Both the position numbers and the translations under genes were made by a program. This document shows positions 17,441 to 26,793 of a stretch of DNA of 48,595 bases, in pieces; the stretch's first letter is position 1, and each line of letters opens with the position of its first letter. Source of the stretch: Bacillota bacterium. GTDB lineage: Bacteria; Bacillota; Syntrophomonadia; Syntrophomonadales; Syntrophomonadaceae. The notes under the pieces are model-generated. The model made no database searches and was not told where the DNA came from. It saw nothing but the letters and a program-made list of their open reading frames with translations. The stretch spans positions 1-48,595 of the forward strand of contig JAKPGY010000094.1 in the NCBI GenBank assembly GCA_029550685.1, written 5' to 3'.

Positions 17441-17548
17441 CTAGAAAAGAAGTAAGAAACCAACACTAAAGAGATAAACCGAACCTAACATACTAACTGC
17501 AGCCAGAACTGATTGAACGAATTCCCTTTTGCTGAAACCGACAAACAT
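17441..17548 (-). CDS. SOS-controlled 35-residue membrane peptide
   Basis: This small gene lies behind GAGGTGA (7-8 bp from the ATG at 17548) and stops with TAG at 17441. The peptide starts MFVGFSKREFVQS and continues with an uncharged, hydrophobic stretch (about 14-35) long enough to span the membrane; a short charged segment (KRE) precedes it. Two LexA boxes and a clear -35/-10 stand directly upstream, so expression on DNA damage is expected. Small SOS-induced membrane peptides elsewhere inhibit division (SidA in Caulobacter) or depolarise the membrane (TisB in E. coli). Those are analogies; no homology is claimed. Confidence 0.7.
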   Translation of the reverse strand: MFVGFSKREFVQSVLAAVSMLGSVYLFSVGFLLLF

Positions 17549-17563
17549 TAAAAATCACCTCAC

Positions 17564-17577
17564 AGAACAAATGTTCT
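17564..17577 (-). promoter_or_regulatory. LexA (SOS) box 1, downstream of the -10
   Basis: AGAACATTTGTTCT on the minus strand matches the gram-positive LexA core GAAC-N4-GTTC. It covers the expected transcription start, between the -10 and the ribosome site of the small peptide gene. Confidence 0.85.
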
Positions 17578-17583
17578 CTTATT

Positions 17584-17612
17584 AGTATACAAACGAACAA
17601 ATGTTCTGTAAA
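17584..17612 (-). promoter_or_regulatory. Promoter with an internal LexA (SOS) box 2
   Basis: On the minus strand TTTACA (17612-17607), 17 bp, TATACT (17589-17584) form a strong vegetative promoter. The spacer contains the second LexA palindrome AGAACATTTGTTCG (17594-17607). The two boxes are 30 bp apart centre to centre, about three helical turns, which would suit cooperative repression. Confidence 0.85.
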
Positions 17613-17775
17613 GTATATTTTATTATTTGTAGAATATCATTTAAGATAATTGTATTGCAGTCGTATATACATAAAGACGGTCTTTTAATAATATTGATGA
17701 CCACAAGCAAATGATTGATTATGAGAGATAAACTTAGCTGGCGGTATAACTTTAAAAACCGAATGGAGGGTCGTA

Positions 17776-18705
17776 ATGAAAGTATTAGTATTAATGGGCG
17801 GCACATCTGCCGAAAGAGAGGTATCCTTAAAGAGTGGAAATGCTGTGTTGCAGGCTCTGCGAAATATTGGCTACCAAGCCGAAGGCTGGGATTTTAATCC
17901 AGACGCCTTGGAAGAAATAAAGAAGCATAAACCTGATGTGGTATTTATAGCTTTGCATGGTAAACCAGGTGAGGATGGTGCAGTACAGGGGCTGCTGGAC
18001 CTATGGAAAATTCCTTATACCGGCTCGGGATTAGCTTCCAGTGCTATTTGCATTGATAAGATTCTAACCAAAAAGTATTTAACTCTGGAGGGAATCCCCA
18101 CTGCTCCTTATGTTATAGTTAGCCAGAAAGAATACCACTGCGATCCTCAAGGAACATGCAAAAACCTGGCTTCAACATTTGGAGTACCTCTGGTGGTTAA
18201 ACCACCTACCCAGGGTTCAAGTATAGGTACCGTGATTGTAAAAGAGAAAACTCAAATTGGTCCTGCTCTGGAACAAGCATTTAAATATGATAGTGATGTG
18301 CTGGTGGAACAGTATATTCAGGGAACAGAAGTAACAGCTGCTGTTTTGGGAAATCAGGATATAGAAGTTCTCCCTATAATAGAAATAACCTCTGTGAATG
18401 AATTTTATGATTACGAATCCAAATATACCCAGGGGAAATGTGAGCACCTAATACCAGCTCGACTGAGTGATGAAGTTACACAAAAGGTTGTGCAGATTGC
18501 GGCAGCTGCCTACCGTTTATTAAAATGCCGTGGTTTTGGCCGGGTGGACTTTCGTGTTGATGAATCAGGAAATCCTTTTGTGCTGGAGGTAAATACCATA
18601 CCAGGGATGACAGAAATGAGCTTGGTTCCGGACGCTGCACGTGCTGCCAACATTGATTTTGAAGAACTGGTGGATAGAATTGTCAAACTTGCTCTGGAAA
18701 AATAA
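17776..18705 (+). CDS. ddl: D-alanine--D-alanine ligase
   Basis: 309 residues, the size of short bacterial Ddl. It starts behind GGAGGG. The N-terminal box MGGTSAEREVSLKSG, the ATP-grasp element PLVVKPPTQGSSIGT, the Mg-binding FGRVDFRVDESG and the terminal EVNTIPGMTEMSLVP are all present. It joins two D-Ala residues in the cytoplasm for peptidoglycan precursors. It stands outside a mur cluster, with the divergent SOS peptide gene upstream and a small unknown gene 65 bp downstream. Confidence 0.95.
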   Translation: MKVLVLMGGTSAEREVSLKSGNAVLQALRNIGYQAEGWDFNPDALEEIKKHKPDVVFIALHGKPGEDGAVQGLLDLWKIPYTGSGLASSAICIDKILTKKYLTLEGIPTAPYVIVSQKEYHCDPQGTCKNLASTFGVPLVVKPPTQGSSIGTVIVKEKTQIGPALEQAFKYDSDVLVEQYIQGTEVTAAVLGNQDIEVLPIIEITSVNEFYDYESKYTQGKCEHLIPARLSDEVTQKVVQIAAAAYRLLKCRGFGRVDFRVDESGNPFVLEVNTIPGMTEMSLVPDAARAANIDFEELVDRIVKLALEK

Positions 18706-18769
18706 CAAAAAAGGTTTTTATGGGATACCGCAGAAATTTAAATTAGATTTTGCTGAGGGGTAAACAGCG

Positions 18770-19084
18770 ATGACCAACTTTCTGCCCGCCGGAATCATTA
18801 ATGACACTATTTTGGAAATACAGGCCAAAAGCTGCCAACTACAGAAAGAGTTGGCCCAACAAAACCTGTATAATGTTAAGCAGGGCCTTAAGGAAATTGA
18901 AGAACTGGCGGTTGAACTTGCTATGTTTCTGGAGAAGCTGTCCTGTCAACCTTTGATTTTTACTGGATCAGGTACTACCGAAGAAGTAATACGACGTTTG
19001 GAATGGGCGCTAACTTTTAGCGAAGAAATTGATCCTATTGAATACTATCGCTATATGGAACAGGTCCGCAAAGAGGCTAAATAG
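18770..19084 (+). CDS. Hypothetical 104-residue helical protein
   Basis: It starts 7-8 bp after GAGGGG. The sequence is largely amphipathic helix with many Glu, Gln and Leu (ILEIQAKSCQLQKELAQ, GLKEIEELAVELAMFLEKL). A short Gly/Thr break (FTGSGTTEE, about 64-72) is followed by another helix. No membrane segment or known motif is seen and I do not recognise it. It may share a transcript with ddl. A long imperfect inverted repeat begins at its stop codon. Confidence 0.6.
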   Translation: MTNFLPAGIINDTILEIQAKSCQLQKELAQQNLYNVKQGLKEIEELAVELAMFLEKLSCQPLIFTGSGTTEEVIRRLEWALTFSEEIDPIEYYRYMEQVRKEAK

Positions 19085-19178
19085 ATAGGGTCAAGGCAGA
19101 GAGATTCCTGGTTGGATGATGCAGCAGTAACGTTTGCGCCGTCATCACGTTGGGGATTTTTCCGCCCTGACCCTATTT
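19085..19178. repeat. Long imperfect hairpin between the hypothetical gene and mqnE
   Basis: ATAGGGTCAAGGCAG near the hypothetical-gene stop pairs with CCGCCCTGACCCTAT at about 19161-19176 (15 positions, 2 not Watson-Crick). Inside, ATTCC and GATGATG face CGTCATC and GGGGAT. The 90-nt region would fold into one rod with a small apical loop. It may be a terminator of unusual length, a structured RNA or a small repeat element; only this copy is seen. Confidence 0.5.
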
Positions 19179-19223
19179 ATAAATTTGCTATAATACAGCT
19201 AAGTGCTATTAGGAGAGATCTAA

Positions 19224-20306
19224 ATGAATAAAGGTATGCAAAAAATAGCTGACAAAGTGAGAAACGGGGTACCCCTGGATAAAAATGATGGGCTATTTTT
19301 ATACAATGAAGCCGAATTATTGGATATTGGCCAGTTGGCCAGGGAAGTAAAAATTCACAAGACGGGTAAACATGTCTTTTTTAATGTTAACTGCCACATA
19401 AATTTGACCAATATCTGCGTATCTCGATGCAAATTCTGTGCTTTTGGAGTGGATGAGGATGGTGAAGGCGGACCTTATCTTATGTCAGCGCAGGAAGCCT
19501 TTGACTATGGCAGCAGTCAAGCTGACAGCGGTATAACCGAGTTTCATATTGTCAGTGCCCTCCATCCTAAAATGCCTTTTGAGTATTATGTGGACATTAT
19601 TGATAGATTTCACAAAGCTTATCCTCATATTCATATCCAGGCTTTCACCGCCGTAGAAATTGTATACTTTGCAAAGATCAGCGGCTTATCAGTGGAACAA
19701 GTATTGAAAGAACTGCAGTCCGTGGGTTTGGGTTCCATGCCCGGAGGCGGAGCTGAGATCCTTAATGATGACATCCGGCGGGAATTATGTCCTCGAAAGG
19801 CCAGCAGTGAAGAGTGGATGGAAGTGCATCGTATTGCTCACCAACTGGGGATAAAGACGAATTGCACTATGCTCTATGGCCACGTGGAAACCATTGAGGA
19901 CCGCATTGACCATATGCTTAAATTACGGGAACTGCAAAATGAAGCCCCTGGTTTTCAATCTTTTATACCGCTGCCTTTTCTGCCGGACAATACTAAACTG
20001 AGCCACATAACTCGCACCAGTGCCGTGGATGATCTTAAAACCATTGCTATCTCCAGGCTGATGCTGGACAATATCGACCATATTAAAGCTTTCTGGATAA
20101 TGCAGGGTATACCTGTTGCTCAAATTGCTTTGCATTTCGGTGCTGATGATATGGATGGAACTATTGTGGAAGAACGCATTATGCATGCAGCCGGAGCTAA
20201 AACCAGGAAAGGTATAACCAAGCAGGAAATGATTACTTTAATAAAGGATACCGGTTATATTCCTGCGGAAAGGGACACGGTTTACAATATCCTGAGGACA
20301 TATTAA
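19224..20306 (+). CDS. mqnE: Aminodeoxyfutalosine synthase MqnE (radical SAM)
   Basis: 360 residues behind AGGAGAG. The radical-SAM cluster motif CxxxCxxC is C65-C69-C72, in NICVSRCKFCAFG. PGGGAEI, FIPLPFLPDNT and the C-terminal family boxes are intact. MqnE joins SAM's adenosyl group to the MqnA product, 3-[(1-carboxyvinyl)oxy]benzoate, to form aminodeoxyfutalosine. It is the first gene of a mqnE-mqnA-mqnC run with gaps of about 15 bp. TATAAT at 19191-19196 is a likely -10 just upstream. Futalosine-route menaquinone fits an anaerobe that needs membrane electron carriers. Confidence 0.92.
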   Translation: MNKGMQKIADKVRNGVPLDKNDGLFLYNEAELLDIGQLAREVKIHKTGKHVFFNVNCHINLTNICVSRCKFCAFGVDEDGEGGPYLMSAQEAFDYGSSQADSGITEFHIVSALHPKMPFEYYVDIIDRFHKAYPHIHIQAFTAVEIVYFAKISGLSVEQVLKELQSVGLGSMPGGGAEILNDDIRRELCPRKASSEEWMEVHRIAHQLGIKTNCTMLYGHVETIEDRIDHMLKLRELQNEAPGFQSFIPLPFLPDNTKLSHITRTSAVDDLKTIAISRLMLDNIDHIKAFWIMQGIPVAQIALHFGADDMDGTIVEERIMHAAGAKTRKGITKQEMITLIKDTGYIPAERDTVYNILRTY

Positions 20307-20321
20307 AAGGAGAGGCACAAA

Positions 20322-21149
20322 ATGAGACCAAGAGTTGGGCACATTCAGTTCATTAATTGTTTTCCTCTTTTTTACGGATTAATAGAAAAGAAATTCCTAT
20401 TAGACATCGATTTGATAAAAGGTACTCCCAAGGACCTGACTGCCATGCTGGAGGCCAATCTGCTTGACATGGCTGCCATTCCTTCCATTAAATATGCTAA
20501 GAATTTTCATGACTATGTAATCATGCCTGATATATCCATTAGTTGCGATGGTGAAGTAAAGAGTATTTACCTCTTTTCCAAGATTCCTATACAGGATCTG
20601 CATCATAAAAAAATCGCTTTGACTAATACCTCGGCTACTTCCCAGGCTCTGCTGCGCATAATTATGGCGCGCAAGTATGAAGCGGTACCGGAGTATTTCG
20701 ACTCTATTCCGGAATTAAGGGCCATGCTCATGGAAGCTGATGCAGCTTTGCTCATAGGCGATGATGCCTTAAGAGCTAAATACAAAACCTCGGATAGTCT
20801 GTATGTTTATGACCTGGGCCAGGAGTGGAAGGATATGACCGGCTTGCCCATGGTATTTTCGGTTTGGGCTATACGACGTGAATTTGCTGAAAACCATCTG
20901 GATCAGGTCAAGCTTATTTACGACGCCTTCTGCGATTCCATGGCATATAGCCTGGAAAATATAGAGGATGTGGCCCGCAAGGCCAGCCAGTGGGAAGACT
21001 TTCCTCCCGAGTATTTGGTGGAATATTTTAGGACCTTGCGTTTTGATTTTGATGTCTCCAAGCAGGAAGGACTGCTGGAGTATTACCGGCAGGCCAACAG
21101 CATGGGGCTGTTAGAACAGGTTCCGCCGCTGAATGTCTTAAATCTATAA
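20322..21149 (+). CDS. mqnA: Chorismate dehydratase MqnA
   Basis: 275 residues with a periplasmic-binding-protein-like fold. The start MRPRVGHIQFINCFPL holds the Asn-containing box of MqnA; IGDDALR and the late hydrophobic box are also typical. It dehydrates chorismate to 3-enolpyruvyl-benzoate, the first committed step of the futalosine pathway. AGGAGAG is at good spacing. It is 15 bp from both neighbours, mqnE and mqnC. Confidence 0.92.
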   Translation: MRPRVGHIQFINCFPLFYGLIEKKFLLDIDLIKGTPKDLTAMLEANLLDMAAIPSIKYAKNFHDYVIMPDISISCDGEVKSIYLFSKIPIQDLHHKKIALTNTSATSQALLRIIMARKYEAVPEYFDSIPELRAMLMEADAALLIGDDALRAKYKTSDSLYVYDLGQEWKDMTGLPMVFSVWAIRREFAENHLDQVKLIYDAFCDSMAYSLENIEDVARKASQWEDFPPEYLVEYFRTLRFDFDVSKQEGLLEYYRQANSMGLLEQVPPLNVLNL

Positions 21150-21164
21150 TAGGGAAGGGTTATT

Positions 21165-22247
21165 TTGTCTAAAACACAGAGTATTTTGCAGGAACTGACC
21201 CAAGGTCGCCGGATGACCCCCAATGAGTTTCGTTTGCTGTTTCAAGATGCTGATATTTATGAATTGGCCCGGGCGGCTAATGCAGTGCGGGATCGTCGTT
21301 TTCCGGAAAAGATGACTACCTTTGTAATAGATCGTAATATTAACTATACCAATATATGTTCATGCCAATGTCGCTTTTGCGCGTTTTACCGGGATAAAGA
21401 TGACCCAGATGCTTATGTAATTGATGAAAAGCTGCTTTATCAAAAAATTGAGGAAGCATTGGAATTGGGGGCAACCCAGTTGATGATTCAAGGGGGATTA
21501 AATGAGGATTTAGACCTGGCTTTTTTTGAAGAGATGTTCCGGGGAATCAAGGCTCGCTATAATATTACTATTCATTCCCTGACAGCACCCGAAGTAGCTT
21601 TCCTTGCTCGTAAAGAAGGGTTGACCCTGACGGAAACCCTACGGCGCCTGCGTAATGCGGGCTTGGATTCTTTGCCTGGAGGGGGGGCGGAGATTCTTCA
21701 TGATGAGGTACGAGCCCAGATTAGTCCTAATAAAATCAGCAGCCATGAGTGGCTGGAGGTTATGCGAGCAGCTCACCTGGAAGGCATCAAAAGCACCGCC
21801 ACTATGATGATCGGCACGGTGGAAAACCTGGATCACCGCCTGTTCCACCTGCAAAGTATTCGCGATCTGCAGGATGAGACCGGTGGTTTTAGAGCTTTTA
21901 TCGTATGGACCTATCAACCTGGAAATAATGAATTAATGGGAGATAAAATATCTTCCCTGGAGTACCTCCGGTTTTTAGCCCTAAGCCGCCTTTATTTGGA
22001 CAACTTTGATCATATTCAGGGATCATGGGTAACCCAGGGAAAACAGATTGGACAGATATCCCAGTTCTTTGGAGCTGATGATTTGGGCAGCATTATGATC
22101 GAAGAAAATGTTGTGCGGGCAGCTGGGTTAAGTTACCGCATGAATATAGAAGAAATGATTGAGTTGATTACATCTGCCGGGCGCATACCTGCTCTGCGGG
22201 ATACTGAATATCGCATTATTAAAACTTTTCCAGGAGGGCGGCAATGA
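21165..22247 (+). CDS. mqnC: Cyclic dehypoxanthine futalosine synthase MqnC (radical SAM)
   Basis: 360 residues from TTG 21165 (GGGAAGGG upstream). CxxxCxxC is C65-C69-C72, within NYTNICSCQCRFCAFYRD, the usual MqnC motif; C67 is an extra Cys. IHSLTAPE, LPGGGAEILH and FQGSWVTQG-like boxes follow. It cyclises dehypoxanthine futalosine to the bicyclic menaquinone intermediate. It resembles mqnE in length and layout, as expected for sister enzymes. The stop overlaps the next gene by 4 bp, so they are coupled. Confidence 0.92.
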   Translation: MSKTQSILQELTQGRRMTPNEFRLLFQDADIYELARAANAVRDRRFPEKMTTFVIDRNINYTNICSCQCRFCAFYRDKDDPDAYVIDEKLLYQKIEEALELGATQLMIQGGLNEDLDLAFFEEMFRGIKARYNITIHSLTAPEVAFLARKEGLTLTETLRRLRNAGLDSLPGGGAEILHDEVRAQISPNKISSHEWLEVMRAAHLEGIKSTATMMIGTVENLDHRLFHLQSIRDLQDETGGFRAFIVWTYQPGNNELMGDKISSLEYLRFLALSRLYLDNFDHIQGSWVTQGKQIGQISQFFGADDLGSIMIEENVVRAAGLSYRMNIEEMIELITSAGRIPALRDTEYRIIKTFPGGRQ

Positions 22248-23098
22248 TAATTCCCCATGCTTCACTAGCCTTAATAGGGGGTTCAAGTACTTTAAGCATC
22301 CAAGTTCCGGAGGATCTGAAACTGGATTTCGTAAAAATTATTGACCAGAATATGGTCTTTGCTACTCCTTTTGGAGACAGTCCAGCCTTCAAACTATTAG
22401 AGATCCACGGTGAGCAGGGAGCTAGGAGGGTGCTGACCTGTCGCATGCATGGATGGCGCAGGGGAGTCACCAGAGCCAATGCCTCCCGTCAAGTATTTTG
22501 GGTTTTAGCTCAGGCTGGAGTGAAAAGAATCCTGGCCGAAGGTGGTGTGGGAGCAGTCAACCATTTGCTGGATCCTCGCGATATTGTAATTCCTCATGAT
22601 TACATAGATGTTTCCATGCGGAAGGATGTAAACCTGGATGATCGCTATCTGCTGATCATGCGGGACGCATTATGCCCTGATCTGCGCCAGCGTTTGATGA
22701 AAAAGACCAGAGAAATGTGGAAAGCTGGGCGGGTTTTTGACCGGGGCATTTATATCAACACTGACGGCCGGCATTTTGAAAGTCCGGCGGAAGTAAATTT
22801 CTACCGATTGGGAGCAGGAGATGTAATAGGGCAGAGTATTTGTCCCGAGGTTTATCTAGCCCGGGAAATTGGGGCCTGTTATGCAGGTTTCTATATGGTA
22901 GTCAATTATGCTGAAGGAATCGTTGCTCCCTGGACCCACCGGGAATTAACTGATATATTTTACAATCAAAGTCAGGAAGTAGGGAAACTTCTTTTTTCGG
23001 TTCTGCGCAATCTGCCTGAGGAAGGTGATTGCGGATGCCGGGATTTACGCAAAGCAACATTATTGAAGGAAGTATATGAGGAGGGATTGGATGGATAA
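22244..23098 (+). CDS. MTAP/PNP-family nucleoside phosphorylase-like protein in the menaquinone cluster
   Basis: 284 residues, ATG overlapping the mqnC stop. The family C-terminal half is clear: [43 protein letters not shown] and [15 protein letters not shown] near the N terminus is also typical. The family splits purine nucleosides. In this position it probably supplies the base-release step between MqnE and MqnC that MqnB/MTAN does elsewhere. The phosphate loop RHG is altered to CRMHGW. The purine-recognition position is Asn in VVNYAEG; I align it to Asn243 of human PNP (6-oxopurine type) rather than Asp220 of MTAP (adenine type). No mqnB or mqnD is in the window. Confidence 0.78.
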   Translation: MIIPHASLALIGGSSTLSIQVPEDLKLDFVKIIDQNMVFATPFGDSPAFKLLEIHGEQGARRVLTCRMHGWRRGVTRANASRQVFWVLAQAGVKRILAEGGVGAVNHLLDPRDIVIPHDYIDVSMRKDVNLDDRYLLIMRDALCPDLRQRLMKKTREMWKAGRVFDRGIYINTDGRHFESPAEVNFYRLGAGDVIGQSICPEVYLAREIGACYAGFYMVVNYAEGIVAPWTHRELTDIFYNQSQEVGKLLFSVLRNLPEEGDCGCRDLRKATLLKEVYEEGLDG

Positions 23099-25850
23099 CC
23101 AGCAGAAAGGCTCAATGAGCAGTACCATTAAGCTGATTTTACTGTTTCTTATCTTATGGTTTATATCATTCTTATCCAATATGTATGTGGACTGGCTATG
23201 GTTCGAGTCCGTAAATTTCAAAGAGGTTTTTGTTACTTTTCTGTTTAACAAAGTAGGGCTTTACTGCCTGGTATTTTTGCTGGTTTTTATTATATTTGCC
23301 GTTAACCTTTTTATTGCTCGACGAAATTTGACCAATGAAGAGGATCCGCCCTATCATAACGATCCTGATCAAGATATTATTTATCTAAACCCAAATCCAA
23401 ATCCATGGAAACAATTTTTACGCGGGAAAAACGCTACCTGGTTATTCATAGGCATATCTTTATTGGGGGCCTTTTTAGTCAGTTCAGTGGCAGCGGATAA
23501 CTGGATTGTAGTACAACAGTACTTGAATCGAGTAGCTGTAGGTACTTCTGATCCAATATTTAACAAAGATATAGGCTTTTACTTTTTCAATCTTAATTTT
23601 TACCAGTTTGCATACAGCACCTTAATGTCTGCTCTAGTTCTAGTTTTCGTCACTCTGATAGTAGTTTATATGTTGAATGCCAGTTCGGCTGCTTTGTTAG
23701 GAAACTGGAGAGAGTTCACCTTTGCTAAAGGCCATCTGGCTGTAGTTCTCGCTCTAATCTTTGCTCTTAAATCCTGGGGATACCTGCTAAATAGTTATGA
23801 ACTGCTTTTCTCTAGCAATGGATTAATATTCGGAGCTACTTATACGGATATTCACGCCCGGCTACTGGCTCTTAAAGTATTGATGATTGTCTCCCTGGCA
23901 GTGGCTGTAATAATTCTGGCTAATATTTTTGTGCAAAAACTAAATTGGGTTATTTGGGGCATAGTAGCCTGGATGGGTGTAGCTATTATTATAGGAAGCG
24001 CTTATCCTGCCCTAATGCAAAAACTAGTGGTACAGCCCAACGAGTTTAACAAGGAGAAACCCTACTTAGAAAACTCTATTGCTTTTACCCGTCAAGCCTA
24101 TGCGCTGGATAGGGCAGAAGAGAGGGAATTTAAAATTGATTACAACCTGGACATTAATGATCCTGCCCATGAAGCTACGATTAATAATATAAGACTTTGG
24201 GATTGGCAGCCGTTAAAGACCACCTATAAAAACCTGCAACAGTTAAGGCCTTACTATGTATTCGATGATGTGGATATCGACCGCTACACCATCGACGGGC
24301 GCTATCGTCAGGTTATGTTGTCAGCTCGCGAAATAGATCAAAGCGAGCTTACTGCCGAGGCCCAAACCTGGATTAACCAGCGGCTAATGTATACACATGG
24401 TTATGGTATAGTAGCCAGTCCGGTTACGGAAGTGGCTGAGGAAGGCTTTCCCGAATTTATAATAAAAGACATTCCTCCCCAGTTTATTACGGATCTTAAG
24501 GTTACCCGTCCGGAAATCTATTTTGGTGAAAGAACCAATTCTTACGTTATTGTGAACACTGATCAGCCAGAATTCGATTATCCTATGGGGGATGAAAATG
24601 TTTATTCCACCTACCAGGGTAAGAATGGCATCAAGGTTGGTTCCTTAGGTAAGCGGCTGGTGTTAGCCTGGGTATTAAAGGACTATAAAATGATACTATC
24701 CAACGACATAAACAGTGACAGCCAGGTGCTGATGCATAGGAACATTATGCAGCGGGTAAAGAAAATTGCTCCTTATCTGCGTTTTGATCAAGATCCCTAT
24801 ATCGTGATCGATGATCAAGGAGCCCTTTACTGGATGCTGGACGCTTATACTTTTACTGACAAGTACCCTTATTCTCAGCCTTTTGACAGTACCGGCAATA
24901 ATTATATTCGCAATGCAGTCAAGATAACCGTTAATACCTATAGCGGCGAGATGAAATTTTATATCGCAGATAAAACTGATCCCATAATTAAAACTTACGA
25001 TAAAATATTCCCGGGTATGTACCTGCCGCTGGAAGCCATGCCCGATAGTTTGAGAGCCCATATTAGATATCCAGAAGATATGTTCCAGATCCAGGCCAAT
25101 ATGTACCGTACCTTCCATATGACCGACCCTAACGTGTTCTACAATAAGGAAGACTTATGGGTCATACCTACGGAAATTGTGGAAGAAGAGCCTCAGCAGG
25201 TGGAACCCTATTACCTGATTATGAAGCTGCCTGGCGAAACGGAGGCCGAATACGTACTGATGCTTCCTTATTCACCAAAGAGCCGTCCTAATATGATAGC
25301 CTGGATGGCAGCTCGTATGGACGGTGACAATTACGGGAAAATGCTGGTTTTCAACTTCCCCAAACAGGAGACGGTTTATGGCCCGGAACAGATTGAAGCT
25401 CGCATAAACCAAAATACTGAAATAGCCCAGCAGTTGACCCTCTGGAGTCAAAGGGGATCACGAGTCTACCGGGGTAATCTTTTAGTAATTCCCATGGCCA
25501 ATTCCATCCTATATGTTGAGCCTCTGTATCTGCAGGCAGAAAATGGCCGTATTCCAGAATTAAAGCGGGTAATAGCTGGATTTGGCAATAAAATCGTGAT
25601 GGAACCTTCTCTGGAGGACGCCTTATTAAAGCTGTTTGGCGATCAGCCTGCTGGCGGTGGGCCTGGTACCGGGACCAAGCCCGATGATGAACCTGCTGCT
25701 CCATCCAGTGTAGCTGAACTAACCGCTTTGGCCAGAGATTACTATGATCGGGCTGAACAACGGCTGCGGGAAGGCGATTGGGCCGGATATGGAGAATACA
25801 TCGATAAACTAGATGAGATAATACGTCAGTTAGAGGAAGCGGTAGAATAA
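23091..25850 (+). CDS. UPF0182 family large membrane protein
   Basis: 919 residues from ATG 23091, behind GAGGAGGG; it overlaps the preceding stop by 8 bp. About seven membrane helices fill residues 10-310, with [17 protein letters not shown] at the start. A long extracytoplasmic domain follows, holding the UPF0182/COG1615 boxes [31 protein letters not shown] and [20 protein letters not shown]. The last 90 residues are a Gly/Pro/Asp linker and a helical tail. The family has no settled function. Its place behind the mqn genes may only reflect shared transcription. Confidence 0.88.
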   Translation: MDNQQKGSMSSTIKLILLFLILWFISFLSNMYVDWLWFESVNFKEVFVTFLFNKVGLYCLVFLLVFIIFAVNLFIARRNLTNEEDPPYHNDPDQDIIYLNPNPNPWKQFLRGKNATWLFIGISLLGAFLVSSVAADNWIVVQQYLNRVAVGTSDPIFNKDIGFYFFNLNFYQFAYSTLMSALVLVFVTLIVVYMLNASSAALLGNWREFTFAKGHLAVVLALIFALKSWGYLLNSYELLFSSNGLIFGATYTDIHARLLALKVLMIVSLAVAVIILANIFVQKLNWVIWGIVAWMGVAIIIGSAYPALMQKLVVQPNEFNKEKPYLENSIAFTRQAYALDRAEEREFKIDYNLDINDPAHEATINNIRLWDWQPLKTTYKNLQQLRPYYVFDDVDIDRYTIDGRYRQVMLSAREIDQSELTAEAQTWINQRLMYTHGYGIVASPVTEVAEEGFPEFIIKDIPPQFITDLKVTRPEIYFGERTNSYVIVNTDQPEFDYPMGDENVYSTYQGKNGIKVGSLGKRLVLAWVLKDYKMILSNDINSDSQVLMHRNIMQRVKKIAPYLRFDQDPYIVIDDQGALYWMLDAYTFTDKYPYSQPFDSTGNNYIRNAVKITVNTYSGEMKFYIADKTDPIIKTYDKIFPGMYLPLEAMPDSLRAHIRYPEDMFQIQANMYRTFHMTDPNVFYNKEDLWVIPTEIVEEEPQQVEPYYLIMKLPGETEAEYVLMLPYSPKSRPNMIAWMAARMDGDNYGKMLVFNFPKQETVYGPEQIEARINQNTEIAQQLTLWSQRGSRVYRGNLLVIPMANSILYVEPLYLQAENGRIPELKRVIAGFGNKIVMEPSLEDALLKLFGDQPAGGGPGTGTKPDDEPAAPSSVAELTALARDYYDRAEQRLREGDWAGYGEYIDKLDEIIRQLEEAVE

Positions 25851-25885
25851 ATAAGAGAGGATTTACAGGTAGGGGGTGGGGAGAC

Positions 25886-26782
25886 TTGGTTGTTTCCATT
25901 GACCATCACGTGAAACTGGTCTTCAGTGAAGCAGGGTTCATGTTTTGCAACTGTGTATTTGTTGATGATGACATTAAAGCCATAATAGATACTGGCGCCG
26001 ATGTTAAGTCCTTAAACGCAATTAAACCTGATCAAATCGACATGGTTCTGTACACTCATCATCATTATGATCACACCAGAGGGCACCGGTTTTTCACCGG
26101 TGCTCAGACCTATATACATGCTGATGATACTCAAGCTTTATCAGATTGGGACGAGTTTATGTATTATAATTCCATTGATCGTTGGGATGAATTGATGCCG
26201 GGAATTGATTACCGGGAGGCTGCTGCCCAGTTAGGCATCGAAGCAGCAGGCAAGCCGGATATAGATATTCATGGAGTATTAACTGATGGACAAGTACTGG
26301 ATTTCGGGCACACTAAAGTGGAGGTATTGCATACTCCGGGGCATTCGGCTGGACACTGTTGTTTCTGGTTCCCTGACCAGGAGTTTTTATTTACAGGAGA
26401 CATTTGTTTAACCCAAGCTGGCCCATGGTATGGAGAGATTATGGCCAGTCCGGACCAGATGATCCAATCCATTGACCGCTTAGTTGCTTTGAATCCCCCT
26501 CGGGTGTGCTCTTGCCATATCAACGAGATTAATACCGATCCCAAAGCGGCTATGAAGGAATTTAGGCAACGGATTATAAAACGGGATGAACGCATTTATG
26601 CTTTTTTAAAAAAGAAACCTGCTGATCTGCACGAAATAGCTGAGCAACACTTAATCTACCGCCTGCATCCAACTCCTTTTGTTTTATTCTGGGAAAAGCT
26701 GATGGTTATAAAGCATTTGGAACGCTTGGAGAAAATGGGTATGGTAAAAACCGTAGAAGATGGTTTGTTTACTGCGGTATAG
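25886..26782 (+). CDS. Metallo-beta-lactamase-fold hydrolase
   Basis: 298 residues from TTG 25886, behind GGTGGGGAG. The zinc motif HHHYDH (58-63) with D62 and H63, HTPGHSAGH near 150 and the TGDI box are present, so a two-metal site is expected. A C-terminal extension (about 215-290) with EIAEQHLIYRLH looks like a small winged-helix or dimerisation segment, as in some thioesterase- or glyoxalase-type members. The substrate is not known. It is 35 bp from UPF0182 and 11 bp from the SGNH gene. Confidence 0.85.
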   Translation: MVVSIDHHVKLVFSEAGFMFCNCVFVDDDIKAIIDTGADVKSLNAIKPDQIDMVLYTHHHYDHTRGHRFFTGAQTYIHADDTQALSDWDEFMYYNSIDRWDELMPGIDYREAAAQLGIEAAGKPDIDIHGVLTDGQVLDFGHTKVEVLHTPGHSAGHCCFWFPDQEFLFTGDICLTQAGPWYGEIMASPDQMIQSIDRLVALNPPRVCSCHINEINTDPKAAMKEFRQRIIKRDERIYAFLKKKPADLHEIAEQHLIYRLHPTPFVLFWEKLMVIKHLERLEKMGMVKTVEDGLFTAV

Positions 26783-26793
26783 GAGGAAAACTA

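Noticed and set aside
25351-25899. 182-codon minus-strand open frame at the 3' end of UPF0182
   Set aside because: Antisense to conserved UPF0182 coding sequence; composition (His, Pro, Gln and Arg-rich) is that of a shadow frame.
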